A stretch of DNA of 64,000 nucleotides from Hydrogenovibrio crunogenus (lineage in GTDB: Bacteria > Pseudomonadota > Gammaproteobacteria > Thiomicrospirales > Thiomicrospiraceae). The translations under genes were made by a program, and so were the position numbers. The notes below the pieces were generated by a model. It made no database searches. It saw only the letters and a list, made by a program, of their open reading frames with translations, and had not been told where the DNA came from. The number at the start of each line of letters is the position of its first letter. The stretch's first letter is position 1. The DNA lies in contig NZ_CP032096.1 of the NCBI RefSeq assembly GCF_004786015.1, forward strand, positions 1,984,001 to 2,048,000, read 5' to 3'. This document shows positions 18,988 through 29,513 of this stretch, in pieces.

Positions 18988-19146
18988 ATGGACAAAATCG
19001 ATCCTACAACTTCTTTAGTCATTGGTTCAATAGTTGTGCTTCTTGTAGGCGGATATCTAGTTAGTTTCGCCCTCTGGATGCTTAAAGTTGCCAATAAAAA
19101 AGAAGAACAAGAAAAACGATTAGAGACCTGTAAAGAGTCAATATAA
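18988..19146 (+). CDS. Small single-helix membrane protein (52 aa)
   Basis: ATG at 18988 follows AAGGTGAT, a good ribosome-binding site. The 52-residue product has a short polar start (MDKIDPTTS), one hydrophobic helix (about residues 9-31), then a charged tail KKEEQEKRLE. I do not recognise it. It is followed 76 bases on by a second tiny membrane protein of similar design, which argues that both are real. Confidence 0.6.
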   Translation: MDKIDPTTSLVIGSIVVLLVGGYLVSFALWMLKVANKKEEQEKRLETCKESI

Positions 19147-19222
19147 TTTAAAACTCTTTTAAAGCCACATCGATCATTAGGTCTCATTAAAACTGAATCG
19201 CCACAAATAAAGAGGAATAATT

Positions 19223-19387
19223 ATGTGGTTATTTTTAGGATTTTTAGCTTTTGGAGCTTTCATTTATTTTTACGGAAAAAAAATTGAAAAGCAAAAAGAA
19301 GAAATAGGTATCCAAAATAAACCTGAAGAAGATGATTCTTTTGGCTATGGTGTGGATCCTGGTGACGTTGCAACCTATGATGATTAG
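19223..19387 (+). CDS. Small membrane-anchored acidic protein (54 aa)
   Basis: ATG at 19223 follows AGAGGA. The product starts directly with a hydrophobic helix (MWLFLGFLAFGAFIYFYG), then a basic stretch and an acidic C terminus (EEDDSFGYGVDPGD). It may be co-transcribed with the small protein at 18988-19146. The family is unknown. The helix-first layout resembles small membrane partners, holin-like or regulatory peptides. Confidence 0.6.
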   Translation: MWLFLGFLAFGAFIYFYGKKIEKQKEEIGIQNKPEEDDSFGYGVDPGDVATYDD

Positions 19388-19835
19388 GTGCCTTAAATTA
19401 ATCCCCTCATAATTTACTATGTGGGGTTACTATCTTCCTCCTGAACGACTTGAAACTTCATAATCGGTACCCGCAAATACCTGCTTTAACTTGCTCTCCA
19501 TTAGGACTGGAATCTTTTGCTATGAAAGATAGTCTTTAGCCTTATCTACCATGCGCCCAACAACTGAACTAACAGGTTCCTCTACCTGGTAGACTCAGGC
19601 TACATATCGCTGCCAAGCACGTCAAGATCTTCTCTACGATCTATTTGACAAGAGATTTTCTCTTGTTGATCCGCAGATGGTGCGGAACCATGCATGTCAT
19701 TTATTTTTGGCATAATTTTACTACCAAAAAAATTGTTTGTACTGACATATTCCTGATAACCTTATCGTGCTTTCTGACTAAGCTTTCCCAACGTCAGTTT
19801 ATGCCACAGGTGTAAAGTTTTACGTTTAGACATGG
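19388..19835. other. Gene-free stretch with decayed minus-strand frames
   Basis: No intact gene. On the minus strand, protein-like frames broken by stops and shifts run from about 19716 down to 19430: one starts MPKINDMHGSAPSADQQEK and stops after 37 codons, a second contains VEEPVSSVVGRMVDKAKDYL, and a third starts MESKLKQVFAGTDYEV. They look like one or two decayed genes of unknown family. A GTTTTACGTTTA element at 19817-19828 matches repeats beyond the right IS. Confidence 0.4.
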
Positions 19836-19908
19836 TGTAGTGGTAAAGTGAAATTGGCCACCTAATTGGAGATGCTAAAATGCATCTAAATCAAAAAGGT
19901 GAGTCAAA

Positions 19909-21086
<1,178 letters not shown>

Positions 21087-21094
21087 CCACTACA

Positions 21095-21561
21095 TGGTAA
21101 ACCTGTTTGAAAGTGTAAAGAATTACGCCTTTCAAGTGGACAATATACCTGTATGCCGAGGATTACGCTTCATAAACCTATATTTTGTTCTGTGAAACGT
21201 AAAACTGGTTGCTTTTAGTTTGGTAAAACGTAAAAGTGGATACCTTTTAAAGAGTCTAATTATGTTGTAACCAAAATTACTACGCCACTAAAATCAAATT
21301 ATTCAGATGAATTGTATTTTTGTAGGTTTTGTAGGTTTTGTAGGGCTACTTGTGTACTTAAAAATAATGAGGTGGTGATACGTAATGGTTGTTTACAACC
21401 ATTGCGAATCACCGCCCGACAACCGACTAAAGGGAGGGCGTCAGTATCTATTTAGATAGTAATACCTTTTTTTAAAGTTGCACAGAGGTTGCACAAAATA
21501 AATAATACTTTAAAGAAAAGAAATAAAAACAAGACAAGCTATTGAAAATAAAGAAATAAAT
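21095..21561. other. Gene-free right edge of island
   Basis: No gene seen. AAACGTAAAA occurs at 21195-21204 and 21226-21235, 31 bases apart, within longer similar units (GTGAAACGTAAAACTGG and GTAAAACGTAAAAGTGG). Similar TTACGTTT elements lie left of the right IS. A long imperfect palindrome at 21371-21416 is listed separately. These repeats look like replication or partition protein binding sites. Confidence 0.5.
21371..21416. repeat. 46-base interrupted palindrome
   Basis: Outer arms GGTGGTGAT / ATCACCGCC pair with one wobble, and inner arms AATGGTTGT / ACAACCATT pair perfectly. A symmetric 4-base internal loop separates them and the apical loop is TT. No T-tract follows, so it is not a typical terminator. 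It could be a recombination, transfer or single-strand origin site. Confidence 0.6.
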
Positions 21562-21638
21562 TGGTGCCTCCTCTGTGACTTGAACACAGGACCTACCGAT
21601 TATGAGTCGGGTGCTCTAACCAACTGAGCTAAGGAGGC
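21562..21638 (-). tRNA. tRNA with CAT anticodon (Met or Ile2)
   Basis: A complete 77-base cloverleaf with encoded CCA. The acceptor stem is GCCTCCT/AGGAGGC, the D arm GCTC...GAGC, the anticodon loop CTCATAA, and the T arm CTGTG TTCAAGT CACAG. CAT is read by elongator tRNA-Met or by lysidine-modified tRNA-Ile2. The CGACTCATAATCG stem and the place beside rpoD are reminiscent of E. coli ileX, so Ile2 is favoured, but acceptor bases 4 and 5 (T, C) are mixed. Its 3' end borders the island and a decayed copy of its 3' half lies at 2988-3046. Confidence 0.95.
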
Positions 21639-21656
21639 GTAAGGAAGGTGTTAAAC

Positions 21657-21680
21657 AAAAACCACCAGGCCTGGTGGTTT
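21657..21680 (-). terminator. rpoD terminator built on the CCAGGCCTGG palindrome
   Basis: The stem AAACCACCAGG/CCTGGTGGTTT has the CCAGGCCTGG word at its centre, flanked by A and T runs. It lies about 65 bases past the rpoD stop and upstream of the tRNA on the same strand. It probably ends the rpsU-dnaG-rpoD transcript. Confidence 0.75.
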
Positions 21681-21745
21681 TTTGGTTGCCTATTATAGGC
21701 AAATTAATATTTTTTGCAGTGGTTTTTCAACACTACAAAACGATA

Positions 21746-23530
21746 TTAATCTAAGAAGCTTTTTAAGCGTTCCGCACGACTTGGGTGACGAAGTTTACGC
21801 AAGGCTTTGGCTTCAATCTGACGAATACGCTCACGCGTGACATCAAACTGTTTACCCACTTCTTCCAGCGTATGATCCGTGTTCATGCCTAGCCCGAAAC
21901 GCATACGAAGCACCTTGGCTTCACGTGGTGTTAAAGTGCTTAACATTTCACGAACCGTTTCACCCATGCCTTCTAAATCGGCAGAGTCTTGCGGAGATAA
22001 GATATTGGAATCTTCAATGAAATCTCCCAAAGAAGAATCTTCATCATCCCCAACTGGCGTTTCCATTGAGATCGGTTCTTTGGCGATTTTCATCACTTTG
22101 CGAACTTTGTCTTCCGGCATTTCCATTTCTTCAGCCAGCTCTTCAGGAGTCGGTTCACGCCCCATTTTTTGCAGCAACTGACGCTGAATACGGTTCAGTT
22201 TGTTGATGGTTTCAATCATGTGCACCGGAATACGGATCGTACGAGCCTGGTCGGCAATCGAACGGGTAATGGCCTGACGAATCCACCAGGTGGCGTAAGT
22301 TGAGAACTTGTAACCACGACGGTATTCGAACTTCTCAACCGCTTTCATGAGACCAATATTCCCTTCTTGGATTAAGTCTAGGAATTGTAGACCGCGGTTG
22401 GTGTATTTTTTGGCAATCGAGATTACCAGACGCAAGTTCGCTTCGATCATTTCACGTTTTGCAACACGTGCGATGCTTTCGGCTTTACTTAAATCTTTGT
22501 AAATTGTTTTGTATTGATTGATTGGCATTTTTTCAGCTTTTTCAATCATCGCCAGGCGTTTTTGAGCTCGCTTCACATCAGCTCGCACTTCTTCCAGTGC
22601 ATCGGCTTTATCTGGGTGCGCTTCTTTCAGACGGTCTAAGACTTCATAATCCGTTTCAGACCCAACGAATAGTTTTAGGAAGCTTGGGCGAGGCACACCC
22701 ACTTGACGCATCACAACATTGACGATATTACGCTCTTGTTCACGAATGGATGAAACGCGTAACTTGATGCCCTTAATCATGCGGTTTACGAAAACAGGCG
22801 ACAGTTTGACGGTTGCAAGCAATTCGACAATTTCAGCACGTTTTTTAACGGACTTCGGATCAGAATAACCGTTCTTTTCTTCTGCTTTCAGCGTATCGGC
22901 ATTCAGTTTGGCTAACTTTTGCAAAAACGCTTCCAGCTCTTCTGGATTAATACCGTCTTCTTTTGGTTCGCCTGAATCGTTGTCTGGCGACAGCTCTTCA
23001 ATTGGAATATCGACCAAGTCTGCCGGGCGAATAAAACCTTGAATCAAGTCAGCGGTTTTTCCTTCACCGTCTTCGATTCGAGAGAAAGAGGCTAGTAACT
23101 CCATAGCGACCTGAGGATATTTGGCCATGGCTTCAAGCATGTCACGAATGCCGTATTCAATACGCTTCGCAATTTCGACTTCGCCTTGACGCGTCAACAG
23201 CTCAACCGATCCCATTTCACGCATGTACATACGAACAGGATCTGTTGTGCGACCAAATTCAGCGTCTACTTCTGCTAGAGCTAAGATAGCGGCTTCAGCT
23301 GCCGCATCATCGAAGGTTTCACCTTCTTTGGTCAACAACTCATCTGCATCGGGAGCAGACTCAAATAATTGGATTCCAAAATCCCTTAGAATCGTTAAAA
23401 CTTGCCCCAGTTGATCTTCTTCAATATCATCTGGCAGAACATCATTCACGTCAGAGAAGGTTAAGTAACCAAGATCCTTGGCTCTTTCAATCAAATCGAT
23501 TAATTGCTGCTTTCTTTCTACTCTTGTCAT
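21746..23530 (-). CDS. rpoD: RNA polymerase primary sigma factor
   Basis: 594 residues. Region 1.1 ([19 protein letters not shown]), the acidic non-conserved region, region 2 ([37 protein letters not shown]), region 3 and region 4 ([30 protein letters not shown]) are all present. It is the housekeeping sigma-70. The ATG at 23530 follows GAGG and is preferred to an upstream TTG. It is the last gene of the rpsU-yqeY-dnaG-rpoD cluster, the classic macromolecular synthesis operon with yqeY inserted. Confidence 0.98.
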   Translation of the reverse strand: MTRVERKQQLIDLIERAKDLGYLTFSDVNDVLPDDIEEDQLGQVLTILRDFGIQLFESAPDADELLTKEGETFDDAAAEAAILALAEVDAEFGRTTDPVRMYMREMGSVELLTRQGEVEIAKRIEYGIRDMLEAMAKYPQVAMELLASFSRIEDGEGKTADLIQGFIRPADLVDIPIEELSPDNDSGEPKEDGINPEELEAFLQKLAKLNADTLKAEEKNGYSDPKSVKKRAEIVELLATVKLSPVFVNRMIKGIKLRVSSIREQERNIVNVVMRQVGVPRPSFLKLFVGSETDYEVLDRLKEAHPDKADALEEVRADVKRAQKRLAMIEKAEKMPINQYKTIYKDLSKAESIARVAKREMIEANLRLVISIAKKYTNRGLQFLDLIQEGNIGLMKAVEKFEYRRGYKFSTYATWWIRQAITRSIADQARTIRIPVHMIETINKLNRIQRQLLQKMGREPTPEELAEEMEMPEDKVRKVMKIAKEPISMETPVGDDEDSSLGDFIEDSNILSPQDSADLEGMGETVREMLSTLTPREAKVLRMRFGLGMNTDHTLEEVGKQFDVTRERIRQIEAKALRKLRHPSRAERLKSFLD

Positions 23531-23667
23531 CTTCGCCTCAATTTTAGATTCTAAGGAAGGAACGCCTCCCAAAAAATAGAACAGAATATTATACTAGATT
23601 TTTTAATTTAACGCTTTGAAATTTAATTAAATTCTAATTTTATCCTTGCAAAATTAATGCCGTTTTT

Positions 23668-25398
23668 TCAATTCATTAATTTTTTTTGCAACGTTTTTTT
23701 GTCTTTTTCTTTTTTCAATTCTGACCCAATCTGCAACACAATCGCTTTGAATTCATTTTCAATGAACGCTTCATTCTCTTGGATTACAATGGCATACACT
23801 TGTTTTAGAACATGTGCCCGGTTCGCTTCGCCTAACCAGCTTTCTAACGACTCACTGATATAGGCATTTTGTTTTAGCACTTGAATCGCTTGTGCTAAAA
23901 AACGGAATTCAGCATTATGCGATTCTTGTAAATCTTGTAACAAGTCGTCTGAAAACACGGTCGCCCAATGGGCGCGTAACATTAACAGTCGAATCAATCT
24001 TAATACAATGCTGGTCGCTTTGATCCGAACAGGCTGTTCATTTTTTTTCTTCGCAGAAGGCTGCTTGGTGGAAGAGACCCGAATCCCCATAATTTGCCCT
24101 AAACGCCACACCGGCACATCCACATAATCTGACAAAACCTTGGTTAACAGATCCGGCATAGCGCCTGGTGCTGATGCAATATAAGGTGTTGCCAACGCAA
24201 TCAGTTGTTGCTGGCCTTCCACAGTGGATACCGGTGAGCCTAAACGCCCAATCAAGCCTTTAAACAAGAAGCCTGATAAAGTCATGGCTTGCTGAATGCG
24301 GTTTTGAAACCCTTCAACCCCTTCTTGGCGTACCGTGGAATCCGGGTCTTCGCCTTGATCTAAAAACAAAAACTTGATCGAGCGCGTATCCTGCATTTTA
24401 GGCAACGCCAATTCCAATGCTTTCCAAGCGGCTTTTTGTCCGGCGTCATCTCCATCAAAACAAAACACCACTTCATTGACCTGACGAAACATAATGTCCA
24501 GGTGTTCGGTTGTAATCGCAGTCCCTAACGTTGCAACAGCATTGCGAATACCGAACTGCGCCAGAGCAACCACGTCCATATACCCTTCTACGACCAAAAT
24601 ATGATTGACCTGTTGCCGTGCTTGACGCATTTCATACAGACCATACAAGGTCACTGACTTATGAAATATGGGCGTTTCTGGAGAATTCAAGTATTTAGGT
24701 TGTTCTTCTGCAGATAAAACTCGACCGCCAAAGGCAATGACCCGCCCACGACCATCGCGAATAGGGAACATTATGCGATGCCGAAAACGGTCATAGGTTT
24801 TGCCATCTTCTTTTTGAATCAACATACCTGTTTCAACAAGTTGTTGCTTGAGTATTGTATCGGCCTTTAAGTTAGAAACTAAACTGTCCCAACCAGGAGG
24901 CGCAAAACCGATAACAAATTCTTTGGCGATCTCAGCCGTCAACCCTCTTTGTTTCAAATAGGTTTTGGCTTCTGCTGATGCGGGATGACTCTTGAGTTGT
25001 TGGCGATAAAATTTCGCGACACTGTGCATGACGTCATATAGATCGCGTGTTTTTTGTTGCTGCTGTGCTTGTTTTTGGGTGAGTTTTTCTCTAGGCACTT
25101 CCATGCCGTTCATGGCTGCTAGGGTTTCGACGGCTTCGACAAAGGACAACCCATCATAGTCGGTTAAAAACTTGAGGGCATCGCCACTGGCACCGCAACC
25201 AAAACAATGATAGAACTGCTTTTGGGCACTGACATTAAAAGAAGGGGTTTTTTCATCATGAAACGGGCAACAGGCTTTGTAATTGGTGCCTGCTTTTTTT
25301 AACGGCACTCGTTGATTAATGACTTGCACGATATCGGCTCGTGCCAGCAAGTCTTCAATAAATGAACGAGGAATCGTTCCTTTTGCCGTCTTATTCAC
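23668..25398 (-). CDS. dnaG: DNA primase
   Basis: 576 residues. The N-terminal CHC2 zinc finger shows CCPFHDEK and CFGCG. The TOPRIM catalytic core has VVEGYMDVVAL and FDGDDAGQKAA, and a C-terminal DnaB-interacting helical region ends the protein. It makes RNA primers at the replication fork. The start is GTG, about 10 bases after AAAGGA. It lies between yqeY and rpoD on the same strand. Confidence 0.98.
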   Translation of the reverse strand: MNKTAKGTIPRSFIEDLLARADIVQVINQRVPLKKAGTNYKACCPFHDEKTPSFNVSAQKQFYHCFGCGASGDALKFLTDYDGLSFVEAVETLAAMNGMEVPREKLTQKQAQQQQKTRDLYDVMHSVAKFYRQQLKSHPASAEAKTYLKQRGLTAEIAKEFVIGFAPPGWDSLVSNLKADTILKQQLVETGMLIQKEDGKTYDRFRHRIMFPIRDGRGRVIAFGGRVLSAEEQPKYLNSPETPIFHKSVTLYGLYEMRQARQQVNHILVVEGYMDVVALAQFGIRNAVATLGTAITTEHLDIMFRQVNEVVFCFDGDDAGQKAAWKALELALPKMQDTRSIKFLFLDQGEDPDSTVRQEGVEGFQNRIQQAMTLSGFLFKGLIGRLGSPVSTVEGQQQLIALATPYIASAPGAMPDLLTKVLSDYVDVPVWRLGQIMGIRVSSTKQPSAKKKNEQPVRIKATSIVLRLIRLLMLRAHWATVFSDDLLQDLQESHNAEFRFLAQAIQVLKQNAYISESLESWLGEANRAHVLKQVYAIVIQENEAFIENEFKAIVLQIGSELKKEKDKKTLQKKLMN

Positions 25399-25485
25399 TA
25401 ATGCGCAATCCTTTCAACTTTAAATCCGATTTAATGAAACTAAACACATGTTATCCACAGAAAAATACACAGGCTCTAAACGCAA

Positions 25486-25517
25486 AAAACCCGTTAGTGA
25501 AATCACCAACGGGTTTT
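25486..25517. terminator. Terminator between yqeY and dnaG
   Basis: The stem AAAACCCGTT / AACGGGTTTT has a 12-base loop and A/T runs on both sides. It lies about 50 bases past the yqeY stop, so it should partly end the rpsU-yqeY transcript and separate it from dnaG, as the internal terminator does in the E. coli macromolecular synthesis operon. A TTATCCACA, the DnaA-box consensus, lies at 25451-25459 just upstream of dnaG. Confidence 0.75.
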
Positions 25518-25565
25518 ATCTTATCAACGATCAGTTAAGTGAATTAAATTAATACAGTCTTTGTA

Positions 25566-26018
25566 TTAGCTTAATTTTGCCTTAATCAGTTTACTGACTT
25601 CTGCCATATCGGCACGACCTTGCATCTTTGGCTTTAACAGCCCCATGACTTTCCCCATATCCTGCATGGAGGATGCTGAAACGTCTGAAATCGCTTCATC
25701 CACTAATTGCGAAACCTCTGCTTCTGTTAGTGGTTGTGGCAAGAAGTCTTGAATAATCTTCATTTCTAAAGCTTCTTGCTCAGCCAGCTCTGGTCGGCCT
25801 GCTTCTTCGTATTGCTGCAAAGAATCGCGACGTTGCTTCAACATTTTATCTAAAATTGGCAACACTTCCGCGTCATCTTCAAGCGTGGTCTGATTATCAA
25901 TTTCCACTTGCTTGATTGCAGCCTGCATTGAACGAATTACCGCTAGGCGCTCTTTCTCTTTTGCCTTCATGGCAATCTTCATTTCTGAAGTCAGACGGGC
26001 TTTTAATTCACTTGACAT
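25566..26018 (-). CDS. GatB/YqeY domain protein
   Basis: 150 residues of the YqeY family, with MKAKEKERLAVIRSMQAAIKQ, the QRRDSLQQYEEAGRPELA segment and the tail QDMGKVMGLLKPKMQGRADM. It resembles the tail domain of the GatB amidotransferase; a tRNA-binding role is suspected in the family but not established. The ATG after AAAGG at 26018 is used rather than an upstream start. It lies 25 bases downstream of rpsU, a common arrangement. Confidence 0.93.
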   Translation of the reverse strand: MSSELKARLTSEMKIAMKAKEKERLAVIRSMQAAIKQVEIDNQTTLEDDAEVLPILDKMLKQRRDSLQQYEEAGRPELAEQEALEMKIIQDFLPQPLTEAEVSQLVDEAISDVSASSMQDMGKVMGLLKPKMQGRADMAEVSKLIKAKLS

Positions 26019-26043
26019 TGATTGACCTTTTATCCAGTCAAAC

Positions 26044-26259
26044 TTAGTACATACGAGTCGTACGACGGTTTTCACGCGACAAACGTTTTGCTAAACGCTT
26101 AACGGCTGCCGCTTTCATACGCTTTCTAGCCCAAGTTGGCTTTTCATAGAACTCACGCTTACGTGACTCTGTTAACACACCTGCTTTTTCGCAAGCACGC
26201 TTGAAACGACGTAGTGCAACGTCAAATGGTTCTGTATCTCTTACTTTTACGCTTGGCAT
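26044..26259 (-). CDS. rpsU: 30S ribosomal protein S21
   Basis: 71 residues, very basic, starting [20 protein letters not shown] and ending RRTTRMY, the normal S21 length and sequence. It is involved in initiation on the 30S subunit. It heads the rpsU-yqeY-dnaG-rpoD run and diverges from tsaD across about 180 bases that must hold both promoters. Confidence 0.98.
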   Translation of the reverse strand: MPSVKVRDTEPFDVALRRFKRACEKAGVLTESRKREFYEKPTWARKRMKAAAVKRLAKRLSRENRRTTRMY

Positions 26260-26440
26260 AATATACTCTTTCTTTAAAATTCGTTTTATGACTTTCAATA
26301 GGGAAAATCGGGAAAACGCGAATTATAAAATTAAGTGCCTTGTTTTGCAAACAAAACTTCAGACATTTCTTGAGTTTTTGTTAAAATCGTTAACCTTTCT
26401 TAAGTACTCGACACTCAATAGGCTCTAGTAAAACGATTTT

Positions 26441-27517
26441 ATGCAGACAACTCATTCGAATCCGTCATCTCCTTCCTTAACGCTTGGCATTGAAACGTCT
26501 TGTGATGAAACTGGAATAGCATTATACCATTCTGAAAAAGGATTAATTGCACACACGCTTTACAGCCAGATAAAACTTCATGCGGAGTATGGCGGTGTGG
26601 TGCCGGAACTGGCTTCTCGTGATCACATTCGAAAGATCACCCCGTTGATTCAGGAAACGTTGAAAAAGGGTCAGGTCAGCGCGAAAGACATTACCGGCAT
26701 TGCCTATACGGCGGGACCGGGGCTAATGGGTGCCCTGCTTTCAGGTGCATCGGTGGCTCGCAGCCTGGCGTTTGCCTGGCAAATTCCAGCCATTGCCATT
26801 CATCATATGGAAGGCCATTTACTGGCGCCGATGTTGGAAGAAACCCAGCCGGAATTTCCATTTGTCTGTCTGTTGGTGTCTGGCGGTCACACAATGATTA
26901 TTCGAGTGGACGGCATTGGGCGTTATAAATTACTCGGCGACACCTTAGATGATGCCGCAGGTGAAGCGTTTGATAAAACCGCTAAAATGCTTGGTTTGGG
27001 CTACCCGGGCGGACCTGAAGTGTCCAAACTGGCGTTGCAAGGCCAAACCGATCGTTATAAATTTCCACGTCCGATGGTGGATCGCCCTGGCTTGGACATG
27101 AGTTTCAGTGGTTTGAAAACTTTTACCCTCAACACATGGCTAAAAGCAAAAGAGAGCGGTGATGATTCTGAACAAACCAAAGCCGACATTTGCCGTGCGT
27201 TTGAAGTGGCGGTGGCCGATACGTTGAGCATTAAATGCAAGCGTGCTTTAGAACAGGAAGGGTTGAACCGTTTGGTGGTGTCCGGCGGCGTCAGTGCGAA
27301 TCGTGAAATTCGAGCGAAGCTGGATGCGTTAATGGCGAAACGAAAAGGCAGCGCTTTTTACCCAAGGCTTGAATTCTGTACCGACAACGGTGCGATGATT
27401 GCCTATGCCGGGTCAAAACGATTAGACGCCGGGCAATCTTCTGATTTAAATTTTGCCTGCCAACCTCGCTGGGATTTGGAATCACTGGAGCCGATAGACC
27501 CCATTGAAGTGGCTTAA
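26441..27517 (+). CDS. tsaD: tRNA N6-adenosine threonylcarbamoyltransferase
   Basis: 358 residues of the Kae1/Qri7/TsaD family. The ASKHA start [14 protein letters not shown], the metal site [16 protein letters not shown] and the C-terminal [12 protein letters not shown] are intact. With TsaB, TsaC and TsaE it makes t6A37 in ANN-decoding tRNAs. It diverges from rpsU as in many gammaproteobacteria. Confidence 0.98.
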   Translation: MQTTHSNPSSPSLTLGIETSCDETGIALYHSEKGLIAHTLYSQIKLHAEYGGVVPELASRDHIRKITPLIQETLKKGQVSAKDITGIAYTAGPGLMGALLSGASVARSLAFAWQIPAIAIHHMEGHLLAPMLEETQPEFPFVCLLVSGGHTMIIRVDGIGRYKLLGDTLDDAAGEAFDKTAKMLGLGYPGGPEVSKLALQGQTDRYKFPRPMVDRPGLDMSFSGLKTFTLNTWLKAKESGDDSEQTKADICRAFEVAVADTLSIKCKRALEQEGLNRLVVSGGVSANREIRAKLDALMAKRKGSAFYPRLEFCTDNGAMIAYAGSKRLDAGQSSDLNFACQPRWDLESLEPIDPIEVA

Positions 27518-27540
27518 CGCCTTCCAACTCTTACAAACAA

Positions 27541-27564
27541 AAAACGACCAGGCCTGGTCGTTTT
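27541..27564. terminator. Bidirectional terminator on the CCAGGCCTGG palindrome
   Basis: AAAACGACCAGG / CCTGGTCGTTTT is a perfect 24-base palindrome between the convergent tsaD and wzz genes, whose stop codon lies at its edge. The central word is the window-wide motif, and A and T runs allow termination in both directions. Confidence 0.85.
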
Positions 27565-28879
27565 AACCTTTAGCTTCCTCAAAACGTCTCTTTTCTTGAT
27601 GATTTAATGCCGCAGAGCGAATAAGTGCAACAAACACCGCCAATAACAACCCTAAAACGATAGCAACTGCGATAATCAATTTTCCTTTGGGTTTCACAGG
27701 GGCTTCCGGTGTGCTTGGCGACTTAAGTACAAGAAAGGTATCAAATGTAATGGCTTTCAATGCTTTAAGATCATGTAATATCTTTTCTTTTTCAATCTTC
27801 AGCATTCTTAAACGCTCTGAATAAGGCAAGTTACTTTGACGATTTTTAAGCTGATCAACACGCGGATTTTGCTTCAAAAGCAATAAATCTGCTTTTAAAG
27901 CTGAAATTTGCGGAATAAAGGCGGCTAAATTCTGGCGGCGTTTCAAGCTGTTTATTTCTGCCGATAAGATTTTCGTTCCCATCCAATATCCTTTCATACC
28001 AGATTGCGTATTCACATCAACAATCATATTGGACGTATTTTTTGCTTGCATTGTTTTGCCATATTGCCCTGGTTCAATAGGCTCTGTAATACCTAACTTT
28101 TGGGCAATCCGCAAGTTTTCATTTAACCGCTGTAATTGATCATCCAAATTTTCTTTTGAATTATCAATCAGCGCTTTGATTTTTTGTTCTATTTGTTCAC
28201 GCTTTAAAGCATCAGCTTCTTGTATGCGTTCAATTTCTGATTCGATTTCTAAATTAATTTTTTGATTTTCCAGCTGATAGTGAAAACGATTTATTCCTAA
28301 CACTTCATTTAAATGTGAGGTTAAATCTTGTTTAAGGGCATTAACCGCTTGACGGTTCGCAATTTCTAAAACAAGTGCCAATGCTTTTTGACTGGCTTGT
28401 ACAGAAGGCAACGACATCGAAAGTTTGGTCTTTTGAAGAACGGATAGCTGCACTTTTTTATTTTGCTCTGGCCATGCCACCTTCAACTTGCCATCATTCA
28501 GAAACACTCGCAACTCTGATGCAGAATCAAAATCATATCCTGCATTGGCTAGGAGTTGATTCAACGTTTTTGAGTTAGATAAAACTTGAAATGTATTCTG
28601 ATTTTGCAAATTCTTTAAGAACTCAACATAAACTGATTCACGATCAATATCTTGGGTGTTCGACAAGCTCTTTAACGATGCGATTTGACTACTATTAGGC
28701 AGTGCCACTTCCGCTTCGGATTGATATATTTTTTGTGCGGTAAGTACATAAATCACCGCCAGCAGCAATACAGTCAACACAATTCCGACAATCAACTTTC
28801 TTTGCCGAACTAAAGCACGCCACAATTCAAACAAATCAATTTCATCATCTACATGGGCACGATCGGGCGTCGTATTCAT
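27563..28879 (-). CDS. Wzz-type polysaccharide chain-length protein
   Basis: 438 residues. The cytoplasmic start (DDEIDLFELWRALVRQRK) leads into a membrane helix at about 31-50. A long periplasmic coiled-coil region follows, then a proline-containing segment (PSTPEAPVKPKGK) before the second helix (about 400-422). This is the Wzz/PCP layout controlling O-antigen or exopolysaccharide length. No glycosyltransferase or polymerase gene is nearby, which is unusual. It overlaps the upstream small membrane gene by 4 bases (ATGA). Confidence 0.85.
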   Translation of the reverse strand: MNTTPDRAHVDDEIDLFELWRALVRQRKLIVGIVLTVLLLAVIYVLTAQKIYQSEAEVALPNSSQIASLKSLSNTQDIDRESVYVEFLKNLQNQNTFQVLSNSKTLNQLLANAGYDFDSASELRVFLNDGKLKVAWPEQNKKVQLSVLQKTKLSMSLPSVQASQKALALVLEIANRQAVNALKQDLTSHLNEVLGINRFHYQLENQKINLEIESEIERIQEADALKREQIEQKIKALIDNSKENLDDQLQRLNENLRIAQKLGITEPIEPGQYGKTMQAKNTSNMIVDVNTQSGMKGYWMGTKILSAEINSLKRRQNLAAFIPQISALKADLLLLKQNPRVDQLKNRQSNLPYSERLRMLKIEKEKILHDLKALKAITFDTFLVLKSPSTPEAPVKPKGKLIIAVAIVLGLLLAVFVALIRSAALNHQEKRRFEEAKG

Positions 28880-29160
28880 TGGCTTCTCCTAACCCATAAG
28901 TAGTCAATATTCCATCTTTTTCTGACCTGATATAACACCCCCAGCAGAATCATAAATAAAAACAGACCTGCGTAACTTACATCCCATTGCCAAATTAAAT
29001 ACAACACAAAAATGTGAAATAGGCTCATTGCAATGAACCCTAATTTAGAAGGCAACATTAAAATGGCAGGATAAAAAAACGTCATCACCATACCAAAAGA
29101 GCAGACTTTGAGGGAAGGACACTTCAAAAACCAATTCAAAACTTTTTTCCTTAAAAACAC
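28876..29160 (-). CDS. Small hydrophobic membrane protein upstream of wzz
   Basis: 94 residues, mostly hydrophobic, with about three predicted membrane helices and a basic C-terminal end (QVRKRWNIDYLWVRR). No family recognised. Its stop overlaps the wzz start, so the two are probably translated together and it may assist Wzz. Confidence 0.65.
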   Translation of the reverse strand: MFLRKKVLNWFLKCPSLKVCSFGMVMTFFYPAILMLPSKLGFIAMSLFHIFVLYLIWQWDVSYAGLFLFMILLGVLYQVRKRWNIDYLWVRRSQ

Positions 29161-29235
29161 GTATTTATAAACAGTCGCTAATTCTACTTTGTTCCTGATT
29201 TAGGTACAAGCATTTTGTCTCGATAATAGGAACAA

Positions 29236-29478
29236 ATGAAAACCATTTATTCCCCAGAATCTAAAATATTGTGCCTTTGGTTAAGAAAACAAAGAGAACT
29301 AAAAGGACTCACAATGAGAGAAGCGGCCCATTTACTTGGAAAGCCGCATTCTTTTATTGGAAAAATAGAAGTCGGTCAACGACGTTTAGATGTGATTGAA
29401 TTTATTTGGTATTGTCGCTCCCTTGGGTTCGACCCCATTGAAGGGATACGACAACTCTACACAGAAAAGCACACTTAA
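29236..29478 (+). CDS. XRE-family HTH regulator
   Basis: 80 residues, almost entirely a helix-turn-helix: LRKQRELKGLTMREAAHLLGKPHSFIGKIEVGQRRLD. It diverges from the wzz module across about 75 bases and may regulate it, which is inference from position. Confidence 0.8.
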   Translation: MKTIYSPESKILCLWLRKQRELKGLTMREAAHLLGKPHSFIGKIEVGQRRLDVIEFIWYCRSLGFDPIEGIRQLYTEKHT

Positions 29479-29513
29479 AATTTAAATGCGTAAAAAGTTG
29501 TTACTGGTTCAGC

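Noticed and set aside
25451-25459. DnaA box as a sign of a replication origin near dnaG
   Set aside because: A single TTATCCACA without further boxes or dnaA/dnaN nearby; not an origin.
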